From NCBI GenBank assembly GCA_035911135.1, contig JAMHWD010000033.1, positions 79,016 to 143,015 of the forward strand: DNA of 64,000 nt, read 5' to 3'. Each line of letters opens with the position of its first letter. Within the stretch, counting starts at the first letter, position 1. Under the pieces are notes generated by a model. That model saw only the letters and a list, made by a program, of their open reading frames with translations. It had not been told where the DNA came from and did not search any database. This stretch comes from JAMHWD01 sp035911135 (GTDB lineage Bacteria; Pseudomonadota; Alphaproteobacteria; Micavibrionales; Micavibrionaceae). Shown one piece after another: positions 19,000-28,032 of this stretch. The translations under genes were made by a program, and so were the position numbers.

Positions 19000-19854
19000 A
19001 TGAAAATCTCGCGCCGGAAATTTCTGGGATTCTCTGCTGCGGGCGCGATGCTTGGCGGCGGCGCGTATTCTTTCCTGATTGAACCGGGCTGGCTGCGTGT
19101 GCGGCATTATGATCTGATCTCTCCGAAATGGCCTTCCGAAGCCAAGCCTTTGCGTATTGCCTTTGCCTCGGATATTCACGGCGGATGCCCTTCGATGGGC
19201 GCTGAGCAGATCAGGTATATTGTGCAGAAAATCAATGCGCTTTCCGCTGATATTATCCTGCTGGGCGGGGATTATTTGATTGCAGGCGTGCTGCTGGGAA
19301 AATATATGCCGCCTGATGCGATTGGTGAAATTCTGGCAGATTTAAAGGCTCCGCTGGGTGTTTATTCCGTTCTGGGCAATCACGATTGGGTCAAGGACGG
19401 CGAGGGGATGCGCCGCGCATTGGAGGCAGGCGGAATAGGCGTGCTGGAAAACAGCGCCATCAAAATCAATCAGAATGGCCATGATTTCTGGCTGGCGGGG
19501 ATGGCCGATGATTCCACGCGCGATCCGGATTTTGGCAAGACGATGAGCGCGGTAACCGACCTAGCGCCGGTGATTATGCTGGCGCATGATCCGGCGAGTT
19601 TTCTGGATGTAGATCAAAGACCGGCTGTGACATTATGCGGCCATACCCATGGCGGGCAGGTGGTGATCCCCTATATTTCTCCGATTATTATTCCGGGGCG
19701 CGCGCCGATGAAATATGCCTATGGGCATGTGCAGGAAAACGGGCGCGATTTGATCGTCACCAGCGGCATAGGTACCAGCGTATTGCCCGTTCGCTTTGGA
19801 AGGCGGCCCGAGATTGTAACGCTGACAATCAGCGCGGGCCAGTTCTTTGCCTAA
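19000..19854 (+). CDS. Tat-exported metallophosphoesterase (YkuE/YaeI-like)
   Basis: A 284-residue calcineurin-like phosphoesterase with a twin-arginine signal ('SRRKFLGFSAAGAMLGGGA'), so it is folded before export. Metal-binding motifs appear in order: 'ASDIHGG', 'LLGGDYL', 'VLGNHDWV', 'MLAHDP' and 'LCGHTHGGQ'. Relatives (YkuE, YaeI) are metal-dependent phosphodiesterases, some implicated in lipid metabolism, so the substrate here is open. Its stop codon overlaps the stop of the convergent amidohydrolase gene. Confidence 0.87.
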   Translation: MKISRRKFLGFSAAGAMLGGGAYSFLIEPGWLRVRHYDLISPKWPSEAKPLRIAFASDIHGGCPSMGAEQIRYIVQKINALSADIILLGGDYLIAGVLLGKYMPPDAIGEILADLKAPLGVYSVLGNHDWVKDGEGMRRALEAGGIGVLENSAIKINQNGHDFWLAGMADDSTRDPDFGKTMSAVTDLAPVIMLAHDPASFLDVDQRPAVTLCGHTHGGQVVIPYISPIIIPGRAPMKYAYGHVQENGRDLIVTSGIGTSVLPVRFGRRPEIVTLTISAGQFFA

Positions 19855-20714
19855 AGGCCTGTACGGCTTTCGATAGCAGCAATGGCCTTGAGCAGTTTAT
19901 CGGCGACATCATCAACCTGCTCCGGCGTGGCCAGCAAGTCGCTGCGGAACTCGATCCCGACATAAGGAATGCCGTTACGGCCTGAAATCTCCGCTCCTGC
20001 ATTGGTATGGCGGAACGGGTGGATGCTTAGGTCATAAGGCTCATCCGCGCGGAAAAGATCGCCATATTGGGCGGCCAGCGCATCTTCCACGCATTTGCTG
20101 AAATCATCATGGAACATGGTCAGTGTCCCGACGCCAACAGGACGCGGCACGCCGTTCCATGTGGGCGTAAAGCTGTGCAGATCGAGATACAGGATTTTAC
20201 CAAGACGCTTTTTGGTTTCCTGAATCAGGGCATCAACGCGCGCGTGATATGGGGCATAGATTTCTTCAAGGCGCTTTGTGACCTCGAAAGGGCAGACATT
20301 CTGGTTACCGCTCAAGGGTGCGTCTGTTTCACTGGAGCAAGGCGTAACCATGTGCTGGGCGGTGCGGTTTTTATCAACCACAAGGCGCGAGTAATTCGAG
20401 GCCACAGTGGTGATATGCGGTGCCTTGGCGTTCAGGGCATCAAATAATTCCTTCATCCCCCAGTCGCAGGCCTCGTGGCGGCGATTGGCGTGGGCCGGGT
20501 CAAACCAGAAATCTTCAATGCCCAGTTTCAGGCCGTTTTTGTAAAGGGTCTTGGGCACATGCCAGCCATTATGCGGGCCGGTAAAGACAATGGCGCTTTC
20601 CCCGGTATGCATTGTATAGACAGGAGGATCTTCAGGGCCAAGGAGCGTGGCAGGCGCGGCGGTCATCATAGGGTTTGCGGGTTGCTGGTCGTATTGGATT
20701 TGCGATCTGGGCAT
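19851..20714 (-). CDS. N-formylglutamate amidohydrolase family protein (paralogue 1)
   Basis: A 287-residue protein of the FGase family (PF05013), zinc hydrolases that release formate from N-formyl-L-glutamate in histidine degradation. Visible family motifs are 'FTGPHNGWHVP', 'DWGMKELFDAL', 'RLVVDKNR', 'YLDLHSFTP' and 'GIEFRSDLL'. No hut genes are nearby, so the true substrate may be another N-acyl amino acid. It ends tail-to-tail over the phosphoesterase gene by four bases. The paralogue follows 108 bp upstream on the same strand, pointing to a tandem duplication. Confidence 0.85.
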   Translation of the reverse strand: MPRSQIQYDQQPANPMMTAAPATLLGPEDPPVYTMHTGESAIVFTGPHNGWHVPKTLYKNGLKLGIEDFWFDPAHANRRHEACDWGMKELFDALNAKAPHITTVASNYSRLVVDKNRTAQHMVTPCSSETDAPLSGNQNVCPFEVTKRLEEIYAPYHARVDALIQETKKRLGKILYLDLHSFTPTWNGVPRPVGVGTLTMFHDDFSKCVEDALAAQYGDLFRADEPYDLSIHPFRHTNAGAEISGRNGIPYVGIEFRSDLLATPEQVDDVADKLLKAIAAIESRTGL

Positions 20715-20822
20715 TTTGGGTTCAGGGTTACTTTCTGTTTCAGGCGCATAGTAAAATGCGTATCCTGCTTTAATTATTACGCCTCTCTGGTTTCTGAAGG
20801 CAACATAAATCTGATGGATTTC

Positions 20823-21713
20823 CTATGCGCCGGGCGCAGAGGGGCCATTATCTGGGGGAATGTTAGTAACAGGCGTATTGGCCAGCAGCGCATCTTTGTA
20901 ATCCTTGATAGCTTGGGTAACGGCTAATCCTATATTTTCTGCCATTTTTTTGCCCTGTTCAGGGGTGGCGATCAAATCATTGCGAACTTCGATAATGGCA
21001 GAAACAACGTTTTTCTTTGTCGATCCGTTATAAACCTTGCGCGGCATGACATGCCTGTCGGGGGTGGTGTAGTTGTATTTTCGGGCGTCATAAGGTTCGT
21101 TTTCTCCAACATTCAGCTCTTGTTCCTTAAAGTGATCAATGATGGATTGTGCAAAGGCAGAATCGTAGTCCCACAAAACAGCAATATCCCAAGGGCGAGG
21201 CTGGCCATGAAATTCCGGGGTGTAGCTATGGACGCAAAAGACAAAGACGGGATCATCACCATGAACGTCTTGCATGGTATCCATCAAATCGGACATGGCC
21301 TTTTCAAAAGGCGCATATATGGCAGAGAAACGCACAGCGCGCTCAAAGGCAGAAAGGTTTTGGTTGCCGGGGATAATAAGACCCTCGCCTTGTTCAGGGA
21401 TGCAGCTAGGCTCGTGGAAACCACGATTAAGGTCAATAACCGCGCGGGAATAATTGGCGCGGATCATGGGCGCGTCCAGTACGCGGCTTAAGGGTTCGGC
21501 CATATGCTCAATACCGATATCTATGGCGAAATGCCGGTAGCGTTCTTCTTCATTCAGGCCCAGAAAATCAAGCTTTTTGGGATATCGGCTGCCCGCATGA
21601 TCAAAAACCAGCAGGCAGGGTGTGCGGCCTTGAGCATTAATGATGTCAAAGGGCGGCGGCTCATCCGCGGAGAGGAGATTAAAATTTCGCTCAATATCTA
21701 CTGTCATAGTCAC
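20823..21713 (-). CDS. N-formylglutamate amidohydrolase family protein (paralogue 2)
   Basis: A 296-residue FGase-family protein with the same motif series as its neighbour ('VFDHAGSRYPKKL', 'DIGIEHMAEPLSRVL', 'RAVIDLNRG', 'FCVHSYTPEF', 'IIEVRNDLIATPEQ'), but clearly diverged from it. It is divergent from glmM, with about 100 bp of A/T-rich sequence between. Same-strand spacing suggests the two paralogues may be co-transcribed. Diverged sequence argues for different substrates rather than recent duplication. Confidence 0.85.
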   Translation of the reverse strand: MTMTVDIERNFNLLSADEPPPFDIINAQGRTPCLLVFDHAGSRYPKKLDFLGLNEEERYRHFAIDIGIEHMAEPLSRVLDAPMIRANYSRAVIDLNRGFHEPSCIPEQGEGLIIPGNQNLSAFERAVRFSAIYAPFEKAMSDLMDTMQDVHGDDPVFVFCVHSYTPEFHGQPRPWDIAVLWDYDSAFAQSIIDHFKEQELNVGENEPYDARKYNYTTPDRHVMPRKVYNGSTKKNVVSAIIEVRNDLIATPEQGKKMAENIGLAVTQAIKDYKDALLANTPVTNIPPDNGPSAPGA

Positions 21714-21815
21714 TGATTTTTATGTGGAACACCAATTTCCATATACAAAATATTTATCGTATATGTCAAATTTTTTGTGGTTTCCCTTTTGTTTTGCTTT
21801 TATTAGATTAAGCGC

Positions 21816-23192
21816 ATGACACGTAAATACTTTGGAACAGACGGTATTAGAGGCCGGGCGAATACCCCGCCCATGACGGCAGATCTGGCCTTGAAAGTGG
21901 CCATGGCCACGGCAATTGTCCTGCGCGAAGGGCGCGGTGATCAGAAAACCAACCGCGCGGTGATCGGCAAGGACACGCGCCTTTCCTGCTATATGATCGA
22001 ACAGGCCATGGCCGCAGGCTTTGGCGCGATGGGATTGGAGGTCATTTTTACAGGCCCCATACCCACCCCCGGCATTGCGATGCTCACACGGTCATTGCGG
22101 GCGGATATCGGCGTGATGATCTCGGCTTCGCATAATCTTTATACCGATAACGGCATCAAGCTGTTCGGGGCGGATGGTTATAAGCTGGATGATGAGTTTG
22201 AGCGCCGCATCGAGGAAAAACTGGATCAGGATTTGCACGCTTATCTTGCCCCGCCGGATGCGATCGGTAAATCCAGCCGCCTGGACGATGTGATCGGGCG
22301 CTATAATGAATTCCTGAAGCAAAGCTTCCCGAAAGGCCTCTCGCTTGAAGGCTTGAAGATCGTGGTCGATTGCGCCCATGGCGCGGCCTATAAGGTGGCC
22401 CCGCAGATCCTCTGGGAGCTGGAAGCGGAAGTCGTGGCCATTAATATTGCCCCCAACGGACGTAATATCAATGATGCCTGCGGCGCGACCGATACCAAAG
22501 CCTTGCAGGAGGCGGTTGTCGCCCATAAGGCTGATATTGGGATCGCCCTTGATGGTGATGCTGACCGCCTGATCATGGTGGATGAAAAAGGCGAAAAAAT
22601 TGATGGCGATCAATTGATCGCGGCGCTGGCGCTTTCGATGAAATCGCGCGGGCTTTTGAATAACGACAAGGTCGCCGTGACGGTGATGTCCAATCTGGGG
22701 CTGGAGCGCGCTTTGGCCAAGGCAGGAATTGCTCTTGAGCGCACAGCCGTAGGCGATCGTTATGTGATGGAGCGCATGCGCGAGCAGGGCTTGAGCCTTG
22801 GCGGGGAGCAATCGGGCCATATCATCATGTCTGATTTCGGCACGACGGGCGATGGCTTGCTGGCGGCGCTGCAGATTCTGGCAGTCCTTAAAACCGGTGG
22901 TAAGGCGGCGAGCAGCGTTTTGCATGTCTTTACGCCTGTGCCCCAGATCCTCAAAAATGTGAAATTTGAAGCCGGGCGCATGACCCCCAAGCAGGTGATG
23001 GATGCCGATTCCGTAAAGATGGCCGTGAAGGCCGCTGAGGATAGTCTGGCCAATGACGGACGCTTGCTGGTGCGGCCATCGGGGACGGAGCCTGTCATTC
23101 GTGTCATGGCCGAAGGCGACGATCGCGGGCGGATCGAGGAAGTGGTTGGCACGCTTTGCGCCGTGATCGAAAAGGCGGCGCAGCCCGCATAG
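21816..23192 (+). CDS. glmM: phosphoglucosamine mutase
   Basis: Interconverts glucosamine-6-phosphate and glucosamine-1-phosphate, the step feeding UDP-GlcNAc and therefore peptidoglycan and LPS. The active phosphoserine motif 'MISASHNLYTDNGIKLF' is at about residue 105, the Mg loop is 'IALDGDADRLIMVDEKG', and the sugar-binding motif is 'GGEQSGHIIMSDF'. The 458-residue length is normal. A/T-rich sequence upstream (21714-21815) likely carries its promoter. It is followed by hisZ after 16 bp. Confidence 0.96.
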   Translation: MTRKYFGTDGIRGRANTPPMTADLALKVAMATAIVLREGRGDQKTNRAVIGKDTRLSCYMIEQAMAAGFGAMGLEVIFTGPIPTPGIAMLTRSLRADIGVMISASHNLYTDNGIKLFGADGYKLDDEFERRIEEKLDQDLHAYLAPPDAIGKSSRLDDVIGRYNEFLKQSFPKGLSLEGLKIVVDCAHGAAYKVAPQILWELEAEVVAINIAPNGRNINDACGATDTKALQEAVVAHKADIGIALDGDADRLIMVDEKGEKIDGDQLIAALALSMKSRGLLNNDKVAVTVMSNLGLERALAKAGIALERTAVGDRYVMERMREQGLSLGGEQSGHIIMSDFGTTGDGLLAALQILAVLKTGGKAASSVLHVFTPVPQILKNVKFEAGRMTPKQVMDADSVKMAVKAAEDSLANDGRLLVRPSGTEPVIRVMAEGDDRGRIEEVVGTLCAVIEKAAQPA

Positions 23193-23208
23193 GAAATTTT
23201 GGAAACCC

Positions 23209-24375
23209 ATGAGCGAATATAAAGAACATTTAGGATTGTTACCGGCCGGATTTGTCGATCTGATGCCGGAAGAAGCCGAACAGGAAGCCAAAGCCATCCA
23301 GATTCTTATGGATGTTTTTGCCGGCCATGGCTATGAGCGCATAAAGCCGCCCTTGATTGAATTTGAGGACTCGCTGCTCGCGCCCGGTCCCGGCGCGGCG
23401 CTGGCTTCTGATACGTTCCGCCTGATGGACCCGGTATCGCACCGCATGATGGGTATACGCGCCGATATCACGCCGCAGATCGCACGCATCATTTGCACGC
23501 GCCTGCCGCCGGATGTGGCCCCGATACGTCTTGCCTATGCGAATGATGTTCTGCGGACCAAGGCGGGGCAGGTGCGATCATCCCGCCAGTTCACGCAGGT
23601 CGGATGCGAGATTATTCGTGATGATAGCGCCGAGAGCACAGCCGAGATTGGCATGCTGGCGCTGCTGGGATTAAAGGCCTTGGGCATTGAAAATATTACT
23701 CTCGATTTTACGCTGCCGCGTTTGTTCGATCAGCTCTGCACGCATTTTGGCGTCAGTGAGGAAGACCGGGAACTGGCCAGAGCGGCGCTGCGCCGCCGGG
23801 AGCGCGATGGTTTAAAGGCCGTAAAGGATCAGAAATTTCAGAATTGCCTGCTGGCGATTCTGGAAGCATCCGGCGCGGCGGATAAGGCCGTTGCGGCGAT
23901 TGAAAAACAAGATTTGTCGCGTGAGATCAAGGATGAGCTGGAGAAATTCAAGGCCGTGATCGGTGAAATTGGCGCAGGTCTTAAGGATTTGAAAATTGCT
24001 GATATCCGGCTCACCTATGATCCTTTTGAAACCAAGGGATTTGAATATCAGAACGGGATTGCTTTTACGCTTTTTGCCGGCGATATACGCGGCGAGCTGG
24101 GCCGGGGTGGTCATTACGCCGTATCCTTTGGCACCGGCAAAAACGCCAGCCAGCCGCAAAAGGCGTTGGGCTTTACCCTTTACATGGACACAATCCGCGC
24201 GGGGCTTAAGGCCTTTGCCAGAGCCAAGCTTATTGCTGTGGATGCCAAAACCGGCTGGGCCGAGATTGAAAACTTGCGCCGGGAAGGCTGGCGTGTTATC
24301 CGCTTGCGGCAGGGTCAGGCCCGGCCAGAGAATTGCCGCCATGTCTATCGCGGCGGAAAAATTATTGAAGAATAA
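23209..24375 (+). CDS. hisZ: ATP phosphoribosyltransferase regulatory subunit
   Basis: A catalytically inactive class-II histidyl-tRNA-synthetase paralogue that forms the ATP-phosphoribosyltransferase complex with short-form HisG, the first step of histidine synthesis. It begins 'LLPAGFVDLMPEEAEQEAKA' and keeps HisS-like motif 2 ('LRTKAGQVRSSRQFTQVGCE') and a motif-3-like 'GELGRGGHYAVSFG', but has no anticodon-binding domain (388 residues). The partner hisG is 36 kb away in this window (59367-60038) and is of the short type, which fits. Position between glmM and purA, hisZ then purA, is common in alphaproteobacteria. Confidence 0.93.
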   Translation: MSEYKEHLGLLPAGFVDLMPEEAEQEAKAIQILMDVFAGHGYERIKPPLIEFEDSLLAPGPGAALASDTFRLMDPVSHRMMGIRADITPQIARIICTRLPPDVAPIRLAYANDVLRTKAGQVRSSRQFTQVGCEIIRDDSAESTAEIGMLALLGLKALGIENITLDFTLPRLFDQLCTHFGVSEEDRELARAALRRRERDGLKAVKDQKFQNCLLAILEASGAADKAVAAIEKQDLSREIKDELEKFKAVIGEIGAGLKDLKIADIRLTYDPFETKGFEYQNGIAFTLFAGDIRGELGRGGHYAVSFGTGKNASQPQKALGFTLYMDTIRAGLKAFARAKLIAVDAKTGWAEIENLRREGWRVIRLRQGQARPENCRHVYRGGKIIEE

Positions 24376-24396
24376 AATCTTTTAAGGAAAATCATC

Positions 24397-25689
24397 ATGG
24401 GTAATGTCGTAGTTGTAGGCTCGCAATGGGGCGATGAAGGCAAGGGCAAGATTGTCGATTGGCTCTCGAACCGCGCCGATGTTGTGGTGCGCTTTCAAGG
24501 CGGGCATAATGCCGGGCATACGCTGGTGATTGACGGCGTAACCTACAAGCTGCATTTACTGCCATCCGGTATTGTGCGCGATGGGAAATTATCCGTGATT
24601 GGCAATGGCGTGGTGGTGGATCCCTGGGCCTTGCTGCGGGAGATTGAAACCATTCAAGGCCAAGGCGTCATGATCACGCCCGAAAGCCTGATGCTGGCGG
24701 AGAATGCCACGTTGATCCTGCCGGTTCACGCTTTGATGGATCAGGCGCTGGAGAAGGCGCGCGGCAAAAACGCCATTGGCACGACAGGCCGCGGTATCGG
24801 CCCGGCCTATGAGGATAAAATCGCGCGGCGTGGTATAAGGGTTTGCGACCTCCGCGATCCGGAAATTCTGAAGGCAAAGCTGGAGCGCATGATGTTCCAT
24901 CATAATGCCCTGATGCGCGGCCTTGGCGCAGAGGAAATCGCGGCAGAGCCGATTTACAATGACCTGATGGCAATCGCCCCGGAAATCCTGTCTTATGCGG
25001 GCGTGGTCTGGAAAACGTTGGATCAGGCGCGTCACGACAACAAAAAAATCCTCTTTGAAGGCGCACAAGGCATGATGCTGGATGTCGATCACGGCACATA
25101 CCCGTATGTCACATCGTCCAATATCGTTGCAGCGCAGGCCTCAACCGGCTCAGGCGTAGGACCGGATGCGATCAATTATGTACTGGGTATCACCAAGGCT
25201 TATACGACGCGCGTGGGATCCGGGCCGTTCCCGACCGAACTGAATGATGAGATCGGAGAATTTCTGGGTCAGAAAGGCCATGAATTCGGGACCACCACAG
25301 GCCGCAAGCGGCGTTGTGGCTGGTTCGATGCTGCACTGGTGCGTCAGTCGGTGAAATTATCCGGCATTCACGGGATCGCGCTCACGAAACTTGATGTTCT
25401 GGACGGTCTTGAGGAAATCAAAATCTGCACAGGCTATGAATTGAACGGCAAGATTATTGATTATCTGCCTGCCGGCGAAGCGGAGCAGGCGGCGCTGAAG
25501 CCTGTTTATGAGACCATGAAAGGCTGGAGCGAGAGTACGCGCGGCGCGAGAAGCTGGGCCGATTTGCCGGCCGAAGCCGTGAAATATGCCCGCCATATCG
25601 AAGAGCTGATCGGCTGTCCGATTTCATTGCTGTCCACCAGCCCGGAGCGGGATGATACCATCCTCATGCAGGACCCTTTCGTCCGGTAA
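24397..25689 (+). CDS. purA: adenylosuccinate synthetase
   Basis: GTP-dependent formation of adenylosuccinate from IMP and aspartate in AMP synthesis. The P-loop '[16 protein letters not shown]' is at the N terminus, followed by '[18 protein letters not shown]', '[17 protein letters not shown]', '[20 protein letters not shown]' and '[16 protein letters not shown]'. The 430 residues match the family. A purine-responsive control element cannot be read from the sequence. The 3' side carries a long imperfect hairpin (25700-25781). Confidence 0.97.
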   Translation: MGNVVVVGSQWGDEGKGKIVDWLSNRADVVVRFQGGHNAGHTLVIDGVTYKLHLLPSGIVRDGKLSVIGNGVVVDPWALLREIETIQGQGVMITPESLMLAENATLILPVHALMDQALEKARGKNAIGTTGRGIGPAYEDKIARRGIRVCDLRDPEILKAKLERMMFHHNALMRGLGAEEIAAEPIYNDLMAIAPEILSYAGVVWKTLDQARHDNKKILFEGAQGMMLDVDHGTYPYVTSSNIVAAQASTGSGVGPDAINYVLGITKAYTTRVGSGPFPTELNDEIGEFLGQKGHEFGTTTGRKRRCGWFDAALVRQSVKLSGIHGIALTKLDVLDGLEEIKICTGYELNGKIIDYLPAGEAEQAALKPVYETMKGWSESTRGARSWADLPAEAVKYARHIEELIGCPISLLSTSPERDDTILMQDPFVR

Positions 25690-25699
25690 GAGCTTTGCC

Positions 25700-25781
25700 T
25701 TTTCAGTTTGAACGGCGTTGCTGCGGCGTTCGTGTACGGGTTTGTACACATCACGCCTTGCGTCTGGTTCAATTCTGAAAA
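25700..25781. other. long imperfect inverted repeat downstream of purA
   Basis: The outer arms TTTTCAG (25700-25706) and CTGAAAA (25775-25781), then TTGAAC (25708-25713) and GTTCAA (25767-25772), enclose GGCGT (25725-25729) pairing with ACGCC (25753-25757). At the tip is a perfect GTGTAC/GTACAC hairpin (25732-25737, 25744-25749). There is no T-tract after it, so it is not a standard intrinsic terminator. It could be a structured RNA element, an mRNA 3' stabiliser or a dispersed palindromic repeat. Only the pairing is directly visible. Confidence 0.55.
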
Positions 25782-25871
25782 TGCTTTGCGCTTGATTTTG
25801 GGCCGTTATCTGACAAATGCAGGTAAATTTACTTTTGTCTAAAAAGCCCGTATCATAAGGATATCAGGGGC

Positions 25872-25887
25872 TGGCATAGTCCTTGCA
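25872..25887 (+). promoter_or_regulatory. sigma-54 (RpoN) -24/-12 promoter
   Basis: The sequence TGGCATAGTCCTTGCA fits the RpoN consensus TGGCAYR-N4-TTGCW at every defined position, with the invariant GG (25873-25874) and GC (25885-25886) ten bases apart. Transcription would start near 25899, about 45 bases before the pseudokinase ATG at 25945. An enhancer-binding activator would be required; no such regulator is in the window. Confidence 0.72.
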
Positions 25888-25944
25888 CTCGTGTCTCACA
25901 GATCTATATCTTTTCATATCGCCCGTATCATCTGGATTTTTTGA

Positions 25945-28029
25945 ATGTCTGAGCCTGCATCATCACAGACCGCGCCAGAGGCGGCGGCTCCATCAGAGCC
26001 GGCGGCAAAAGCTGCGCCCAGAGTTTCGCTGGATAATACCAAGCTTGGCGATTTTGAAATCCTGCCGGCATCACCCTTACCGCAATATAATAGCGGCGAA
26101 ATCAAGGCCTATAAGGCCACGGCAAAGGGAAGTCAAGGCGGCTATTACGCGCTGGTCTGCGAGCCGCATCTTGTGCCGCGTCATTCAAAGACAGCTCTCT
26201 ATGAAAAGATTATCAATCCGAACCTGTGCAAGCTGGTTGAATATGGCGTGGCTTTTTGGGGGCCGGTCCGGCAAGAACGTTATTTCTTCATTTATGCCGA
26301 TCCCGGCGGCACGCCGTTATGGACGCGGGGCCAGCCCAAAGCTTTGGATATGCGGCAAGAGATTGTCCTTGATAAAATCGTCAAGCCGCTGGTTGGTGTG
26401 TTGCAGGATTTTCGCGACAAGGATTTCGTGCATGGCAATATACATGCGGGTAATATTTTCAATTGCGGCAGCGCGACAGACTATTCCAAGATTATTCTGG
26501 GCGATTGCCTGAGCGCGCCTTGTGGTGTGCATCTTGATGCGCTTTATGAGCCAATTGACCGCGCCATGGCGACGCCTTTGGGCCGTGGAACGGGGACGCA
26601 GGCAACGGATCTTTATTCGCTGGGTGTGGCGCTGACGGTTCTTTTGCGAAGTAACGACCCGTTGGCCGGGGTAAGTGAAGATGAGATTATCAAGCGCAAG
26701 ATCATGCATGGTACATACGCTACGATCACTGGCAAGGACCGCTTTACAGGGTCGATACTGGAATTGCTGCGCGGGCTGTTGCACGATGACCATACCCAGC
26801 GCTGGACAATTGATGAAGTGATTGCATGGATGGATGGACGGCGCTTAAGTCCAAAGCAATCATCGCGCAAGCTCATAGCGCCGCGGCCGATTACATTCAT
26901 GGGGCGCAAATACATGCAGCCGGAAGTTCTTGCGATGGATTTGCATGAAAATCCGCCTGAAGTCAAAAAGATGATTGATGATGGCGATATTAAGAACTGG
27001 GTGACACGCGCCCTTGAGGAAAATGCCCTCTATGCCAAGGTCGAAGAGGCCATAGCCGTGGCCCGTGACCAAGGACCGGTAGGGTTTGAAGACAGGCTGG
27101 TCAGCACACTTTCCATGGTTTTTGACCCGATGGCCCCGATCCGGTTCAAGGGGATGTGCTTTAATCCCGATGCGACAGGATCCATACTGACCCAAAAATT
27201 TGTGCAAGGTCAGGATATGCAGAAAATCGCCGAGATGTTCTTGTTCAATATCGTTTTGGTCTGGGTCAAATCGCAGCAAAATCCCAATCTTGATATCGGG
27301 TCGTTGGTCACGAAATTCGATAGCTGCCGCATGTTCATGCGGCAGGCTAATATTGGTTTCGGGCTGGAGCGGTGTTTGTATCTCCTCTCGCCTGAGGTTC
27401 CTTGCTTGAGTGAAAAGCTCAAGGATTATTATGTTGGCAGCCCGGAAGAGATGATGCATGCCTTTGAAGATATGTGCCGGAAGGGAAAATCAACGGGATT
27501 GTTTCTGGATCGCCATACGGTTGCTTATCTGTGCGTCAAGGACAGCCGGGTTATTGAATCTTTCTTGCCGGAAATTAACGCCGCCGAGGCGTATAAAAAG
27601 GTGCTGGGTAATCTGAAATGCATGGCCACTTTGCAAAAACGCTCGCAGCTTCCGTATTTCCCCAATATTGCCAATGCTTTTGCGGATCAGCTGGGTGTTG
27701 TGTATGAGCGTTATCATGATCGCACGGTGCGCGAGACTTTAAAGAAAAACATTGCGCGCTACGCACAAGAAGGCGATCTGGTGAAGATGGCGGGATTACT
27801 GGATAACGCCGATGTGCAGCAGAAAGATTTTTCGGCCTTTAAAAAGGCCATGAAGGAGTATTTCGACCTGAAGAAGGAATACGACAATCTGGAATACAGG
27901 CTGGGCGATAAGAAAAACTTTGGTTTAGCCACGGGGCAGGAGGCTGCAGCTCTGATATCGAGCGTCATTTCCGCTATGGTGATTTTGTTTATAACTTTCA
28001 TGTATTTTTCAGAGACATCAATTTTTTAA
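25945..28029 (+). CDS. tail-anchored protein-kinase-like protein, probable pseudokinase
   Basis: A 694-residue protein. An Ala/Pro-rich N terminus (1-28) is followed by a Hanks-type kinase-like fold (about 35-305), a long unrecognised region, a charged helical stretch (about 610-660) and one C-terminal membrane helix ('ALISSVISAMVILFITFMYF'). Kinase landmarks are degenerate. The VAIK lysine position reads 'YYALVCE' without Lys, and the HRD catalytic Asp is replaced by Asn in 'HGNIHAGNIF' (Asn165; the later Asn170 is kept). The DFG Asp seems retained in 'ILGDCLS' (Asp187), and 'ATDLYSLGVAL' keeps subdomain IX. This predicts nucleotide sensing or scaffolding rather than phosphotransfer, facing the cytoplasm. 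It is preceded by a sigma-54 promoter and followed three bases later by a small membrane-protein gene. The C-terminal half is not recognised. Confidence 0.65.
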   Translation: MSEPASSQTAPEAAAPSEPAAKAAPRVSLDNTKLGDFEILPASPLPQYNSGEIKAYKATAKGSQGGYYALVCEPHLVPRHSKTALYEKIINPNLCKLVEYGVAFWGPVRQERYFFIYADPGGTPLWTRGQPKALDMRQEIVLDKIVKPLVGVLQDFRDKDFVHGNIHAGNIFNCGSATDYSKIILGDCLSAPCGVHLDALYEPIDRAMATPLGRGTGTQATDLYSLGVALTVLLRSNDPLAGVSEDEIIKRKIMHGTYATITGKDRFTGSILELLRGLLHDDHTQRWTIDEVIAWMDGRRLSPKQSSRKLIAPRPITFMGRKYMQPEVLAMDLHENPPEVKKMIDDGDIKNWVTRALEENALYAKVEEAIAVARDQGPVGFEDRLVSTLSMVFDPMAPIRFKGMCFNPDATGSILTQKFVQGQDMQKIAEMFLFNIVLVWVKSQQNPNLDIGSLVTKFDSCRMFMRQANIGFGLERCLYLLSPEVPCLSEKLKDYYVGSPEEMMHAFEDMCRKGKSTGLFLDRHTVAYLCVKDSRVIESFLPEINAAEAYKKVLGNLKCMATLQKRSQLPYFPNIANAFADQLGVVYERYHDRTVRETLKKNIARYAQEGDLVKMAGLLDNADVQQKDFSAFKKAMKEYFDLKKEYDNLEYRLGDKKNFGLATGQEAAALISSVISAMVILFITFMYFSETSIF

Positions 28030-28032
28030 GTC

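Noticed and set aside
22092..23297. 401-codon minus-strand frame across glmM and the hisZ start
   Set aside because: Shadow of glmM; no family resemblance and it crosses a gene boundary.
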